Assembly: GCF_003985155.1 (NCBI RefSeq)
Contig: NZ_ML133688.1
Coordinates: 310,001 to 374,000 of the forward strand
Direction: 5' to 3'
DNA length: 64,000 nucleotides
Source of the DNA: Rhizobium vallis
GTDB taxonomy: Bacteria > Pseudomonadota > Alphaproteobacteria > Rhizobiales > Rhizobiaceae
This document shows, piece by piece, positions 28,991-38,412 of this stretch; position 1 is the first letter of the stretch, and each line of letters opens with the position of its first letter. Below the pieces are notes generated by a model. That model saw only the letters and a program-made list of their open reading frames with translations. It did no database searches and was not told the origin of the DNA. Position numbers and translations under genes: made by a program.

Positions 28991-30072
28991 ACACCACCTA
29001 GGTTGCTGGTTGCGGTGGCCGTAGACGGTGGATTCCGCGAAACCATCATTTTGAGCCTTCTGCGCACTGGTTCGTCGAAGCGAACGGCGACGATGCCGGC
29101 CGCAATGACGATTGCTATAACGACCATCATACCGGCTGCCGGAGAGGCGGGAAGGTTGAAGCCCTCTTGCCGCAGTGCATGCAGCAGGCTGAAGATCGGC
29201 CCATGCAAGATATAAATCGGGTAGGAGAGCCTCCCCAGCCACCGGAATATCAGTTCGACTAGACCGGTCTGCATCGTGCCCATTGCAATCCAGACAATGG
29301 TCGGGAATACCACTAAGCACACAAAAAAATCAAAGTACGGAAAACCGAAAAATGTAGCGGCGGGTATGTTTGCGATGAGGATCAGACAAGCACAGAGAAG
29401 AAGGCCGACAATATTGCCGTTGGTGGCCCAGTTCGGCTTTCGCACCTCATATAATCTGTAAAGGCAGATCCCGAGCGAGAATGAGAACAGTACTCTTGAG
29501 AAGCCAAAGATGAAGTAGCTCGGCTGGAAGCCGATGTCGAGGTTTCCTTCTAACAATGCCCCGTACATGGCCATGCCTGCAGCCGCCAGCGCGATGGCGA
29601 GCAAGCTTCTCAGTGACAGTCGTATCAGGAGAATGGAGAGCAGCACGCTGGCCCAAATCTCGAAGAAGAGCGACCAGCTAGGTGCGTTGAAAGGGAAAAG
29701 ACTTCCGAGATCCATACTTGGAACGAATAGGATCCCCTTCAGCAGAAGTCCCCACAGCGTGGAGTAGTCCAAGCCGCTCTGAACTACATAACTGACAAGG
29801 CCGATCGGAAGCGAAAGAAGATAAAGAGGATAAAGCCGTATGATGCGCTGCAGCAGAAATCCTGCAGGCGAAATCTCTCCCGTTATCAGCCGCCTCTCAT
29901 ACGAATATGCAAGAACGACGCCGCTCAAAAGAAAGAAGAGATCGACGGCTAGGTAACTGATATTCGGCCATATCGGGCCAAGTGTGCCTTCGGTATGCCG
30001 GAAGATGACCATGATAGCCGCAACTCCCCGCAACGCCTCAAGAGCCGTGAAAAATTGCTTGCCAGAGCTCAA
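28987..30072 (-). CDS. Acyltransferase 3 family membrane O-acyltransferase
   Basis: A 361-residue multi-spanning protein of the OafA/acyltransferase-3 family, which O-acetylates or acylates surface polysaccharides and lipids. The N-terminal signature [23 protein letters not shown] contains the conserved Arg and His; [16 protein letters not shown] and [10 protein letters not shown] follow, then about eight further helices. It starts at TTG (30072) with a GGAGG site nine bases ahead. The gene is distinctly AT-richer than tgt next to it, suggesting transfer. Its TAG stop overlaps the tgt TAA, so the two genes end on each other without any terminator between. Confidence 0.88.
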   Translation of the reverse strand: MSSGKQFFTALEALRGVAAIMVIFRHTEGTLGPIWPNISYLAVDLFFLLSGVVLAYSYERRLITGEISPAGFLLQRIIRLYPLYLLSLPIGLVSYVVQSGLDYSTLWGLLLKGILFVPSMDLGSLFPFNAPSWSLFFEIWASVLLSILLIRLSLRSLLAIALAAAGMAMYGALLEGNLDIGFQPSYFIFGFSRVLFSFSLGICLYRLYEVRKPNWATNGNIVGLLLCACLILIANIPAATFFGFPYFDFFVCLVVFPTIVWIAMGTMQTGLVELIFRWLGRLSYPIYILHGPIFSLLHALRQEGFNLPASPAAGMMVVIAIVIAAGIVAVRFDEPVRRRLKMMVSRNPPSTATATSNLGGV

Positions 30073-30119
30073 CCCGAAAAATCCTCCGCTGCTACTTTCT
30101 TACTTAAGGAGAATTTCGA

Positions 30120-30136
30120 AATCGTTAGCAACGATT
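30120..30136. promoter_or_regulatory. Palindrome upstream of the acyltransferase gene
   Basis: AATCGTTAGCAACGATT has perfect 7-base arms around a 3-base centre, 48 bases ahead of the acyltransferase start. It could be an operator or a short leader hairpin. Regulator unknown. Confidence 0.35.
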
Positions 30137-30178
30137 ACGTGTGGTCGGTTAGCTCAATTGAAGGAAGCAAACGGCGCG

Positions 30179-30607
30179 TCAAATGCCCTTGCTGTCGGTG
30201 TTCGGCATGATTTGCACGCCGTTGATCCGGTAGCTGCCGTCCGGCTGACGGGTGATCTGGTAGATCGCTGTCCAGTCCTTGCCGTCGCGGCCAGAAATCA
30301 GCACCTCATGATAGATCAGCGCGCCGTTGTCGATCGAGCGGCTGCGCCCGAAGGCATAGTTTCCGGGGTGATAGACAGGCTCGTAGCTCTTCTTGACCAT
30401 GGCGAAGAACAGGTTCTTGTCAGGATACATCGCCTTGATGCCGGGGGCGGCGAAGGAATAGGCGGTCTCGGCATCGTCCTTGAGGAAGGCCTTGATCTGC
30501 TCCTCGATCATCGTCCGCGTCGTGTCGATCGGATCCTCGGCGTGAGCCGATACCTGGGAGATGATGGACGCGGCACACAGAATGAGAACTGCGAAGAAGG
30601 CGCGCAT
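30179..30607 (-). CDS. DUF4864-like secreted protein
   Basis: A 142-residue exported protein: signal peptide MRAFFAVLILCAASIISQVSA cut near AHA-EDP, then a compact alpha/beta domain with the pattern MIEEQIKAFLKDDAETAYSFAAPGIKAMYPD and YEPVYHPGNYAFGRSRSI, characteristic of DUF4864. Function unknown. The frame begins at 30676, but the ATG at 30607 has a GGAG site and starts the signal peptide. It precedes the acyltransferase on the same strand by 106 bases. Confidence 0.8.
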   Translation of the reverse strand: MRAFFAVLILCAASIISQVSAHAEDPIDTTRTMIEEQIKAFLKDDAETAYSFAAPGIKAMYPDKNLFFAMVKKSYEPVYHPGNYAFGRSRSIDNGALIYHEVLISGRDGKDWTAIYQITRQPDGSYRINGVQIMPNTDSKGI

Positions 30608-30688
30608 GAGGTGATCTCCGGCTCTATCGGGGAATGATCCTCGAGAGAACAGGAGTGTAGGCCATTTCCAGCGCAAGGAAAGCGGACT

Positions 30689-31954
30689 TTACGACCAGCG
30701 CCGGAAGAGGGCGCTGGCATTCACGCCGCCGAAGCCGAAACCGTTGGTAATGGCATAATCCATCGCCAGCGGCCGCGCGGTCTTGCCGACGATGTCGATG
30801 CCGTCTGCAGCAGGATCGGCCTCATCGAGGTTGCGGGTCGGCGGCGCGATCTGGTCGCGCAGCGCCAGAATGGTGAAGATCGCCTCCAGCCCGCCGGCAG
30901 CACCGAGCAGATGGCCGGTCGCCGATTTCGTCGCGCTGACGGCAATGCCGCCATTGCGGCCGAAAACCGTGGCGATCGCCGCGATCTCGCCTCTGTCACC
31001 GACCGGTGTCGATGTCGCATGCGCATTGAGATGCTTGACCTCTGAGGCAGCGATCTTCGCCTGCTGGAGTGCAGCTTCCATCGCCCGGCGCGCGCCGTCG
31101 CCGTCTTCGGGGCCTGAGGTCATATGGTAGGCGTCCGCCGCCGTGCCGTAGCCGACGAGTTCGGCGAGCGGTGTGGCGCCGCGGGCAAGCGCGTGCTCCA
31201 GCGTCTCGATGACCAGGATGCCGGCGCCTTCGCCCATGACGAAACCATCGCGCGCCGTGTCGAAGGGCCGCGACGCCAGCTCCGGCGTCTCGTTGAAGCC
31301 GGTGGAAAGGGCGCGGGCGGCAGCGAACCCGCCGAGGCTCACCTTGTCGATGCAGGCTTCGGCGCCGCCGCAGATCGCCACGTCAGCTTCGCCGGAGCGG
31401 ATGAGACGCGCCGCATCGCCGATTGCCTGAACGCTGGCCGCACAGGCGGTCACCGGAGCGCCGAGCGGCCCCTTGAAGCCATAGCGGATGCTGACCTGGC
31501 CGGCGGCGAGATTGACGAGGAAGGAGGGCACGGTGAAGGGAGACAGACGCCGTACGCCACGGGTTTCGCCGATCCGCACCGCCTCGGCAATAGCAGGAAA
31601 GCCGCCGACACCCGAGGCGATGATCGTCGCGGTCCGTTCACGCTCGCCTTCATCGGTGGGCATCCAACCGGCCTGCTTTACCGCCTCTTCCGTCGCCGCC
31701 ATGGCGAAATGGATGAAGCGGTCCATCTTCTTCTGGTCCTTCGGCGTGATGTAGCGGTCCGGATCGAAACCGGCTTCCGCATCTTCGGCGATGCCGGGAA
31801 CGATGCCGCCGACCTTGGCCGAGAGTTCGCCGACGACATCCTCCGTCAGGACGCTCAGCCCCGAACCGCCGTCGAGAAGACGCCTCCAGGCGGGCTCGAC
31901 GCCGGTGCCGAGTGGCGAGACAAGTCCCATGCCGGTGACAACGATGCGATCCAT
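30689..31954 (-). CDS. Beta-ketoacyl-ACP synthase, FabF-like
   Basis: A 421-residue condensing enzyme of the KAS II type. The catalytic triad is intact: C171 in VTACAASVQAIGDA, His in LNAHATSTPVGD, and His in KSATGHLLGAAGG, with the terminal NGFGFGGVNAS motif. It elongates acyl-ACP chains. A gene beside an HxlR regulator rather than in a fab cluster suggests a specialised paralogue, for example for a modified fatty acid, rather than the housekeeping FabF. AGAGGAAA precedes the ATG. It lies 12 bases after the HxlR gene and is probably cotranscribed. Confidence 0.9.
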   Translation of the reverse strand: MDRIVVTGMGLVSPLGTGVEPAWRRLLDGGSGLSVLTEDVVGELSAKVGGIVPGIAEDAEAGFDPDRYITPKDQKKMDRFIHFAMAATEEAVKQAGWMPTDEGERERTATIIASGVGGFPAIAEAVRIGETRGVRRLSPFTVPSFLVNLAAGQVSIRYGFKGPLGAPVTACAASVQAIGDAARLIRSGEADVAICGGAEACIDKVSLGGFAAARALSTGFNETPELASRPFDTARDGFVMGEGAGILVIETLEHALARGATPLAELVGYGTAADAYHMTSGPEDGDGARRAMEAALQQAKIAASEVKHLNAHATSTPVGDRGEIAAIATVFGRNGGIAVSATKSATGHLLGAAGGLEAIFTILALRDQIAPPTRNLDEADPAADGIDIVGKTARPLAMDYAITNGFGFGGVNASALFRRWS

Positions 31955-31966
31955 TTCATTTCCTCT

Positions 31967-32473
31967 CTATGCGTCGATGCCGAGATACCAGGCGCGCATG
32001 CGGGCGATCCGCTCACGCACCTCGTCGTCGGCGGCGGGGCCTGCCAGCAGGCTCGTATTTTCGGGTGTCACTTCTTCGCCGGTGCGCGCATCGACCAGCA
32101 TTGTCTGGCGCTCTCTGCCCGAGGCGGCGTCGCCCAGCAGGAAGGCGAGATCGCTTTCCGGAATATGCCGGCTTCCCCAGGAAAACAGCGTCATCAGCAC
32201 AGGAAAGAAATCGCGTCCCTTTTCCGTCAGCAGATATTCGTAGCGGGCAGGGCGCTGTTGATAGAGCCGCCGTTCGAAGAGCCCTTCATCCGTCAGATGT
32301 TTCAGCCGCCGCGTCAGGATGTTTGGCGCGATACCGAGGCTTTTCTGGAATTCGTCGAAGCGTGACAGCCCCTGGAAGGCGTCGCGCAGGATCAGGATGC
32401 TCCACCAGTCGCCGACGCTGTCGAGCGCGCGCGCCGCCGGGCATTTGAATTGGCTGAAGCTTGTCCGTTGCAT
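31967..32473 (-). CDS. HxlR-family transcriptional regulator
   Basis: A 168-residue winged-helix regulator of the HxlR/MarR-like family. Family marks are QRTSFSQFKCPAARALDSVGDWWSILILRDA, then FDEFQKSLGIAPNILTRRLKHL and RPARYEYLLTEKG. The cysteine near residue 11 (FKCPAA) sits where redox-sensing cysteines occur in several members. The ATG at 32473 matches the usual HxlR start; the upstream extension to 32506 encodes the palindrome and is unlikely to be protein. It is followed by the beta-ketoacyl synthase gene 12 bases later and probably controls its own unit through the palindrome. Confidence 0.9.
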   Translation of the reverse strand: MQRTSFSQFKCPAARALDSVGDWWSILILRDAFQGLSRFDEFQKSLGIAPNILTRRLKHLTDEGLFERRLYQQRPARYEYLLTEKGRDFFPVLMTLFSWGSRHIPESDLAFLLGDAASGRERQTMLVDARTGEEVTPENTSLLAGPAADDEVRERIARMRAWYLGIDA

Positions 32474-32510
32474 GATGATAGTCACTACAGCAGTAGCTAT
32501 CATCATGCAA
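32468..32510. promoter_or_regulatory. 43-base palindrome at the HxlR start
   Basis: Perfect 14-base arms TTGCATGATGATAG (32468-32481) and CTATCATCATGCAA (32497-32510) around a 15-base, partly symmetric spacer. It fills the whole 38-base gap between the membrane-protein stop (32512) and the HxlR gene and covers the HxlR start codon. Likely an autoregulatory operator; an RNA hairpin that limits translation is the alternative. Confidence 0.6.
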
Positions 32511-32511
32511 G

Positions 32512-32814
32512 TTACCGCTGATCGCTTTCGAAAATCCGGGCAAGCAGAACGCCGGTAACGAGCACGCCGGCTGCGACGAAGATTGTATCGCCCGGCGTGC
32601 CGATATAGAGCGGCCCGATATTGGCAAAGAGCAGGAAGGCGATGAGGAAATTCGCCCAGCCCCAGACGACGTTAGCTGTCGGCGAGCCGAGCTTTGCCCG
32701 CGGCGCAAAAGGGATGCGGAAAGACCGGCCGCTGACGCCGTTGACGAAATGCGGGATGCCGTTGGTCAGAAAGGCCGCGGCAATGAAATGGGTGATATAG
32801 GCGATCCAGGGCAA
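32512..32814 (-). CDS. Small integral membrane protein
   Basis: A 100-residue protein with about three hydrophobic segments (residues ~3-20, 50-68, 75-95) and a conserved-looking PHFVNGVSGRSFRIPF loop. No named family recognised with certainty. Its stop codon lies just before the palindrome that precedes the HxlR gene, so it is the first gene of a probable unit membrane protein-HxlR-beta-ketoacyl synthase. Confidence 0.7.
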   Translation of the reverse strand: MPWIAYITHFIAAAFLTNGIPHFVNGVSGRSFRIPFAPRAKLGSPTANVVWGWANFLIAFLLFANIGPLYIGTPGDTIFVAAGVLVTGVLLARIFESDQR

Positions 32815-32952
32815 ACGCTTCTCCGCTGCTGCACGAGTGGCATCAACGGAAGAATGTGGCGGATATTCCCGGCGGCAAGAGGGGCGCGGGAACGCCGGCC
32901 GTGAAAACCCATGGATGGCGGTCGAAGGCGGCCCAGACGGCCGCTATCCCGA

Positions 32953-34815
32953 TCAGATGAGCTGGAGATCGCTGAAGTGAAGTGCGGGAGACTTGGCGAG
33001 TTCGGCGACATGGACTGCGCTGCCCGCCGCACTTCCATCCGCGTCAAAGGATAGAGTGCCGCTGGCCTGATCGTAGATCAATCTATCATCGGCCTCGAGC
33101 GCTTTCGTTCCCAGAACGAAATTCTCATCCGAAAATTTGGATAGGCTGAGTGCGGTGAAAATCGTATGGTCGAACAACAGCTTGTCGCCCGCCGCGGAGG
33201 AGAAATCCAGGATCTTGTCGACATTGGTATTGTCGGGCTTGGTGTTGAAGACAAAGGAGTCGGCTCCACCTCCGCCGGTGAGGGTGTCCGCTTCCGTCCT
33301 CCCGATCAGCTTGTCGTTTCCTAGGCCGCCGATCAACCGGTCGGCCCCTTTCCCGCCGGTGAGAGAATTGTTGCCGTCGTTGCCTGTGAGAATGTTGGCT
33401 GCGTTGTTGCCCGTACCGTTCAGATTGGCCGTGCCGGTCAGCCTGAGGTTCTCGACATTTCCGATCACGTGCGCCGTATCCGCGAGGCTGAAGCTGATCG
33501 AAGACACGACGGTATCCGTTCCGCCGCCCCGGCTTTCGTCGACGATCTGAGTTGGACTGGTCACGGTGAAGGTGTCGTTGCCGGTGCCGCCGTAGAGATG
33601 GTCGGTGGCTGGCGGCGTGCTGGCACTGCCGCGTGCGACGTCGATGATAACGGGATGGTCCACGATATCGAGCATTAGCGAGGAGACGTTGCTCAGGCTT
33701 TTGACCGCGGTCGTTCCGCTCATGGGATCGAAGACCTGAACGGACCCGAACGATGCTCCGAGATTGACCTTGACGCTTGTCGCCGCCGCCTGAATGGCGG
33801 TGTCGGAGGATTGGTTCCAGATATCGGGTTCGTTCCAGATGATGATCTGGTAGCTGCCGTCCGATTTTTCCGTCAGCAGACTGTGGGCCGACGACGGCAG
33901 GCCGTCGATCGAATAGTTGAGGGTCGCCGCGCTGAAACTTGCCTTGGTCGCGCCGTTGTCGTCAAGGATCGTGGTCAGATTGTGGATCGCCGTCGCAGCC
34001 GGCTTGGCCGAATAGTCGAGGTGGAAAAGACCGAAGTGCTTTTCCTGGTTGGCGCCCGCTGGATCGGAATAGGCGTCCAGCAACTCGTAGATAAATGTGT
34101 TTTTCGAGCCGAGCGCCGCGCCGTCCATCAATGTATTGAGCACGAGCTTTGCTTGTGTTGCTTCACTGACGCCTTCCCAGCCGCCATTGGTGTCGGCGCT
34201 AAGCGAGGTGTGGTAACCGGTCTCGGTGATCGCAAGCGGCTTGCCCGGATCGGCATTACGCTGCACACCAGATTCGCGGGAAAGCCAGGAATATGGCTGG
34301 TCGCCGTCCTTCGCATAGGTGTGGATCGTCGTGTAATCGGACGCGGAAGCAACGGTATATCCGGTAAAGCCGAGGACCGGGATATTCTTCAGCAAGGGAT
34401 CGGCGTTGACGGCGGAAAACAGGTCCTGCTGATAGGCGAGTGCTGCTGCCTGGCCGCTGAGGCCGTGATAGCTGACCGGCCAGTTGTTGACTTCGTTCGG
34501 ACCTTCGATGCCGGCGACGGAACCCGGATGTGCTTGCACGAAGGCATGCAGCCGCTGGGCGACGGTCGCGGGGTCCACTTCGCGCTGAGCGCTGAAGACG
34601 AATTGCACGCCGGCTGCGGCCGCATCGCCGAGATGCGTTTGACCGTTGGGATCGGACGCGGCGTTGGGGGCATGATCGCGAACTGTGTCGAGGCCAAGAT
34701 AATCGAGAGCCTTAACAACTTCCCCGACATTGGAATATTTTCCGTCGGTATAGTCGATATGTGTATCTATGCCAAAAGAGCGAATAATATCGTTTATTCT
34801 AACGGCTTGAGCCAT
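32953..34815 (-). CDS. RTX calcium-binding glycoside hydrolase, type I secreted
   Basis: A 620-residue protein with no N-terminal signal. The first ~330 residues form a clan GH-A type TIM barrel with the acid/base glutamate in GIEGPNEVNNW (E108) and the nucleophile glutamate in LAITETGYH (E198). A beta-sandwich region follows, then RTX nonapeptide repeats (GGTGNDTF; LTGNDGNN, LTGGKGADRLIGGLGNDKL; about residues 400-520) and a C-terminal secretion region ending SDLQLI. It is presumably exported by a type I ABC exporter encoded elsewhere and folds on calcium. The frame extends to 35013, but the ATG at 34815 has GGGAGAAG ahead. Glycan target unknown; cell-surface polysaccharide is plausible. Divergent from a GH13 gene across 261 bases. 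Confidence 0.85.
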   Translation of the reverse strand: MAQAVRINDIIRSFGIDTHIDYTDGKYSNVGEVVKALDYLGLDTVRDHAPNAASDPNGQTHLGDAAAAGVQFVFSAQREVDPATVAQRLHAFVQAHPGSVAGIEGPNEVNNWPVSYHGLSGQAAALAYQQDLFSAVNADPLLKNIPVLGFTGYTVASASDYTTIHTYAKDGDQPYSWLSRESGVQRNADPGKPLAITETGYHTSLSADTNGGWEGVSEATQAKLVLNTLMDGAALGSKNTFIYELLDAYSDPAGANQEKHFGLFHLDYSAKPAATAIHNLTTILDDNGATKASFSAATLNYSIDGLPSSAHSLLTEKSDGSYQIIIWNEPDIWNQSSDTAIQAAATSVKVNLGASFGSVQVFDPMSGTTAVKSLSNVSSLMLDIVDHPVIIDVARGSASTPPATDHLYGGTGNDTFTVTSPTQIVDESRGGGTDTVVSSISFSLADTAHVIGNVENLRLTGTANLNGTGNNAANILTGNDGNNSLTGGKGADRLIGGLGNDKLIGRTEADTLTGGGGADSFVFNTKPDNTNVDKILDFSSAAGDKLLFDHTIFTALSLSKFSDENFVLGTKALEADDRLIYDQASGTLSFDADGSAAGSAVHVAELAKSPALHFSDLQLI

Positions 34816-35076
34816 AAGTTCTTCTCCCAGTTTAAGAGGGAATCGGCGATGGGAATATATCCCCATTTGCCAGTGCCGATTCGATTTAATACACGAGGAG
34901 GGCCGTGCAATGTTGTCCGTTAACCATGATATATTGTTCTGAATGTGACCCGCGTCGCATCGCAATTGCTGCGGAATTGGCGCTTGCCTTTTTGCGTTCT
35001 GCCTGCTGATCATGCCGCATCAGACGGCCGCATATCCCATTGCATGACGTAATCCGATGCAGGTTTGGAGGATCCG

Positions 35077-37449
35077 ATGACCGTCAACGTTCAATTCCGG
35101 TTTCGCAGCGGCTTGCTGTCGTCGGAGTTCGACAGTGTCCGCCTTTGCGGCAGTTGGAACGGGCAAGGCCGGCATTCGAACGATTGGACATCCGTTCCGA
35201 TGCGGCGTTCCCAGGACGAAGACGGATATGAGGTCTTCATATCCGATGTCTCCCTTTCCGAAGAGGAGCTCGGCACGAATTTTCGCTGGGGTATCGAGCT
35301 GGATCGGCCGCGCACACCCAACCTCTGGGCAATCGCCGCCGAATTGGACGATGAGACTTTGTCGCGTCGCGAGCGCTCCTTCGACCTCCAGCGAGATACG
35401 GTGCCGCAGACCTATTATTTGACATGGATTGGCCGTCTGGGGGCGAACCGGGTTGAAAGGCCCGGCGCCGCCGACGGCATTCGCTTCTCGGTCTGGGCGC
35501 CGAACGCAAAAGAGGTTTCGCTGGTGCTCGCCGATCCCGCTATCGGCTACGTCGCCGACGACGGCACCGGCGCGGTCGCAACGATCAGCATGCGAAGGGC
35601 TGCGGACGGGTTCTGGATCGCTGAGACGGGCGACGATCGCAGCCTTGCCGATTTCGATAGCATGGTCGGCACGCCCTATATGTATCGCGTCACCAAAGAC
35701 GACGGCTCGCTCGCCTACCGCACCGATATCTGGTCCCTCATGCAGATCGGCGCCGGAGACTTCGATCCCGATGGAGCAGTCTATCATGGGTCGCCGGCGG
35801 CATTGGACGGACCGCAGAGCTGCTCGGTCGTCTGCGATCCGAAACGGGTGGTGCTGCCGTCGGGACAAGAGATGGCCGCCGAGGCTTTCTGGGCCGACGA
35901 ATTCGCCAGTGGTCGAAAGCTTCCCGATCGGCTTGAGGATCTGGTGATCTATGAGCTGCACGTCGGCGCTCTCGGTTTCGGCAAGCCTGCGCCCGGCACA
36001 CTCGATGACGCCATCGCTTTCGTGGCGCATCTATCGGCGCTCGGCGTCAACGCCGTGGAACTGTTGCCGATCGCGGAATTTGAGACCCGCGCCAACTGGG
36101 GTTACGGCACGTCGCATTTCTTTGCCGCCGACCAGGGCGCAGGCGGCACCGACCGGCTGAAAATGTTCGTCAAGGCTTGCCACCAGCAGGGCATCGTCGT
36201 CATCCTCGACGTCTGTTACAACCACTTCGATCCGGACGGCGAGCGCGCGCAATGGGCCTATGATTCCAACGATCACACGCGCAATATCTATTACTGGTAC
36301 GAAGGACGTCCCGAAGACTACGCCGACCCGACAGGCGGATATATTGACAACATCTCCACCGGTTGGGCGCCTGCCTTCGACGAGGAAGCCGTGCGCCAGC
36401 TTTTCATCTCAAGCGCGGCCTTTCTCGTTTCCGTTTGCCATATCGACGGCTTCCGGCTCGATCAGACGAGCTCGATCCATCAATATCCAGTCCTGCACGC
36501 CGACGGTCGGCGAGCTGACCGGGCCGCAGCCTTCGGGGCCAAATTCTTGAAGCAGTGGACCCGCACGATGCGGTTGATCAAGCAGCAACTCTTCCTGACC
36601 GCCGAGGACTATTCCGACTGGTCGGCGATGACGCAGCCAAGCCTGACCGGCGACGGGCTTGGCTTCGACGCAACCTGGTACGGCGATTTTCACCACAATC
36701 TCGTCGAATATCACGGCGGCGCGCAGGCGCAGCTGTTGAAGAATGCCGGTTTCGGCGACGAACGGACGCTGACCATGTCGTCATTTGCCGGCGCATTGCA
36801 GACGAGCGCGCGCTCCAAGGTGGTCTACAACCAGTCGCATGACGATTGCGGCAATCGTGAGGGGTCGGCGCGAACCGCTGTTATCGCCGTCAATTTCGCT
36901 CCGATCGTCGGCGAGACGCGCAAGTGGGCCGAGGCGAGATCGAGGTTTGCGGCGGCGATAACGCTGTTGTCGGCCGGGACGCCGATGTTTTTCATGGGCG
37001 AGGAAATCGGCGCGCAGAAGCCCTATCGCTACAATGATTTCCTCGACAACAGGGAGAATATTCTCGGCGAGGCGACCAATGGTGGGGCAGGAATACTCAG
37101 CTGCTATCGCGATCTGATCAAGCTCAGCATCCGAGAAGATGCCATTCGCTCACGCAACATTGCTATTCCCGTGGTTCACGACGAAAATCGGGTGATCGCG
37201 TTTCATCGATGGAACGATGGCGAGGATTTCCTTGTCGTCGGATCACTGAACGATGCTCCCTTCGATGACGGCTACTGGCTGCATAGCGAACGTCTGGGAG
37301 ATGCCCTCTGGGAGGAGGTTTTCAACAGCGATGCTCAGGAATATGGCGGCTGGAACGTCGGCAATGGCGGCGGCAAGATCAGGGCCGCGGCGGGAGCACT
37401 CAATGCCGTGTTGCCTGCGTCCGGTGTTTTGGTCTTCCGCAGGCTGTAA
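35077..37449 (+). CDS. GH13 alpha-amylase/branching enzyme-family protein
   Basis: A 790-residue GH13 protein. Residues ~1-110 look like a starch-binding-type domain (RLCGSWNG), followed by a CBM48 domain (IRFSVWAPNAKEVSLVL, ~135-215) and the catalytic barrel. The four GH13 regions are visible: LDVCYNHFDP; HIDGFRLDQ with nucleophile D462; FLTAEDYS with acid/base E510; NQSHDDCG with D589. EFETRANWGYGTSHFFA resembles branching enzymes and trehalohydrolases, but length and N-terminus differ from standard GlgB or TreZ. No signal peptide, so it acts on intracellular alpha-glucan. The ATG at 35077 follows TTGGAGG. Exact reaction uncertain. Confidence 0.85.
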   Translation: MTVNVQFRFRSGLLSSEFDSVRLCGSWNGQGRHSNDWTSVPMRRSQDEDGYEVFISDVSLSEEELGTNFRWGIELDRPRTPNLWAIAAELDDETLSRRERSFDLQRDTVPQTYYLTWIGRLGANRVERPGAADGIRFSVWAPNAKEVSLVLADPAIGYVADDGTGAVATISMRRAADGFWIAETGDDRSLADFDSMVGTPYMYRVTKDDGSLAYRTDIWSLMQIGAGDFDPDGAVYHGSPAALDGPQSCSVVCDPKRVVLPSGQEMAAEAFWADEFASGRKLPDRLEDLVIYELHVGALGFGKPAPGTLDDAIAFVAHLSALGVNAVELLPIAEFETRANWGYGTSHFFAADQGAGGTDRLKMFVKACHQQGIVVILDVCYNHFDPDGERAQWAYDSNDHTRNIYYWYEGRPEDYADPTGGYIDNISTGWAPAFDEEAVRQLFISSAAFLVSVCHIDGFRLDQTSSIHQYPVLHADGRRADRAAAFGAKFLKQWTRTMRLIKQQLFLTAEDYSDWSAMTQPSLTGDGLGFDATWYGDFHHNLVEYHGGAQAQLLKNAGFGDERTLTMSSFAGALQTSARSKVVYNQSHDDCGNREGSARTAVIAVNFAPIVGETRKWAEARSRFAAAITLLSAGTPMFFMGEEIGAQKPYRYNDFLDNRENILGEATNGGAGILSCYRDLIKLSIREDAIRSRNIAIPVVHDENRVIAFHRWNDGEDFLVVGSLNDAPFDDGYWLHSERLGDALWEEVFNSDAQEYGGWNVGNGGGKIRAAAGALNAVLPASGVLVFRRL

Positions 37450-37479
37450 CGCGTGTCGCTCCATGAGGCGCGGGGAACG

Positions 37480-37665
37480 TCAGGCGAAGCCGAGCGGCAG
37501 GTTTTCCGGTTTCCTGTTGGCGCCATAGTCGCGTTCATGCGGCGAGCGACGGCCGTCACGGCGGATGGAAAGATCGATTCGGTTTTCGGCAAAGATTCCA
37601 TCAGCGTAAGTGCCAGTGTCATGGCAATCGGCGTCGATCTTCGGGGCAAGGATTTTCAGGATCAT
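37480..37665 (-). CDS. 61-residue protein under EcfG-type promoter
   Basis: A small polar protein beginning MILKILAPKIDADCHDTGTY, rich in charged residues (RIDLSIRRDGRRSPHERDYG). No family recognised. Evidence for reality: GGAGAA ribosome site at proper spacing, and an EcfG-type promoter (GGAAC-N17-TGTT) 25-50 bases upstream. It lies tail-to-tail with the GH13 gene and diverges from another EcfG-type gene at 37860, making a divergent stress pair. Confidence 0.5.
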   Translation of the reverse strand: MILKILAPKIDADCHDTGTYADGIFAENRIDLSIRRDGRRSPHERDYGANRKPENLPLGFA

Positions 37666-37689
37666 CGGGGTTCTCCGCAGCGCACCTTC

Positions 37690-37715
37690 AACAGTCGGAC
37701 AGACCGCTTGGTTCC
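37690..37715 (-). promoter_or_regulatory. EcfG-type promoter, minus strand
   Basis: Minus strand GGAAC-N17-TGTT (equivalently GGAAC-N19-TT). One mismatch to the CGTT element, spacing acceptable for EcfG/RpoE2 promoters. Lies just ahead of the 61-residue gene at 37665. Confidence 0.55.
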
Positions 37716-37730
37716 ATTTATAAATCCTGA

Positions 37731-38255
<525 letters not shown>

Positions 38256-38284
38256 CCTGTGGGACGGCGGCTTTGTTCGCATGA

Positions 38285-38303
38285 CAGTTTGATGTCGAAA
38301 CTG
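38285..38303. promoter_or_regulatory. Candidate operator of the phosphoesterase-ABC operon
   Basis: CAGTTT-GATGTCG-AAACTG: 6-base inverted repeat with a 7-base centre in the leader region of the operon starting at 38413. It is a possible site for the LacI regulator encoded at the operon's far end, but the odd-length centre is not typical of LacI operators. Confidence 0.28.
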
Positions 38304-38412
38304 AGAAACAGCTGAAAACATCAGGTGTCTGATTGACATGGGAGCCTTCTAGAGAGGGCCCGAGAAGGAAGCGTGCATCCAGCGTTTCCAAGGTCTCGGA
38401 GACGCGCGCCCC

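Noticed and set aside
34816..35076. Searched the RTX/GH13 divergent region for EcfG, sigma-54 and LexA sites.
   Set aside because: No convincing match found; the region is simply AT-rich.
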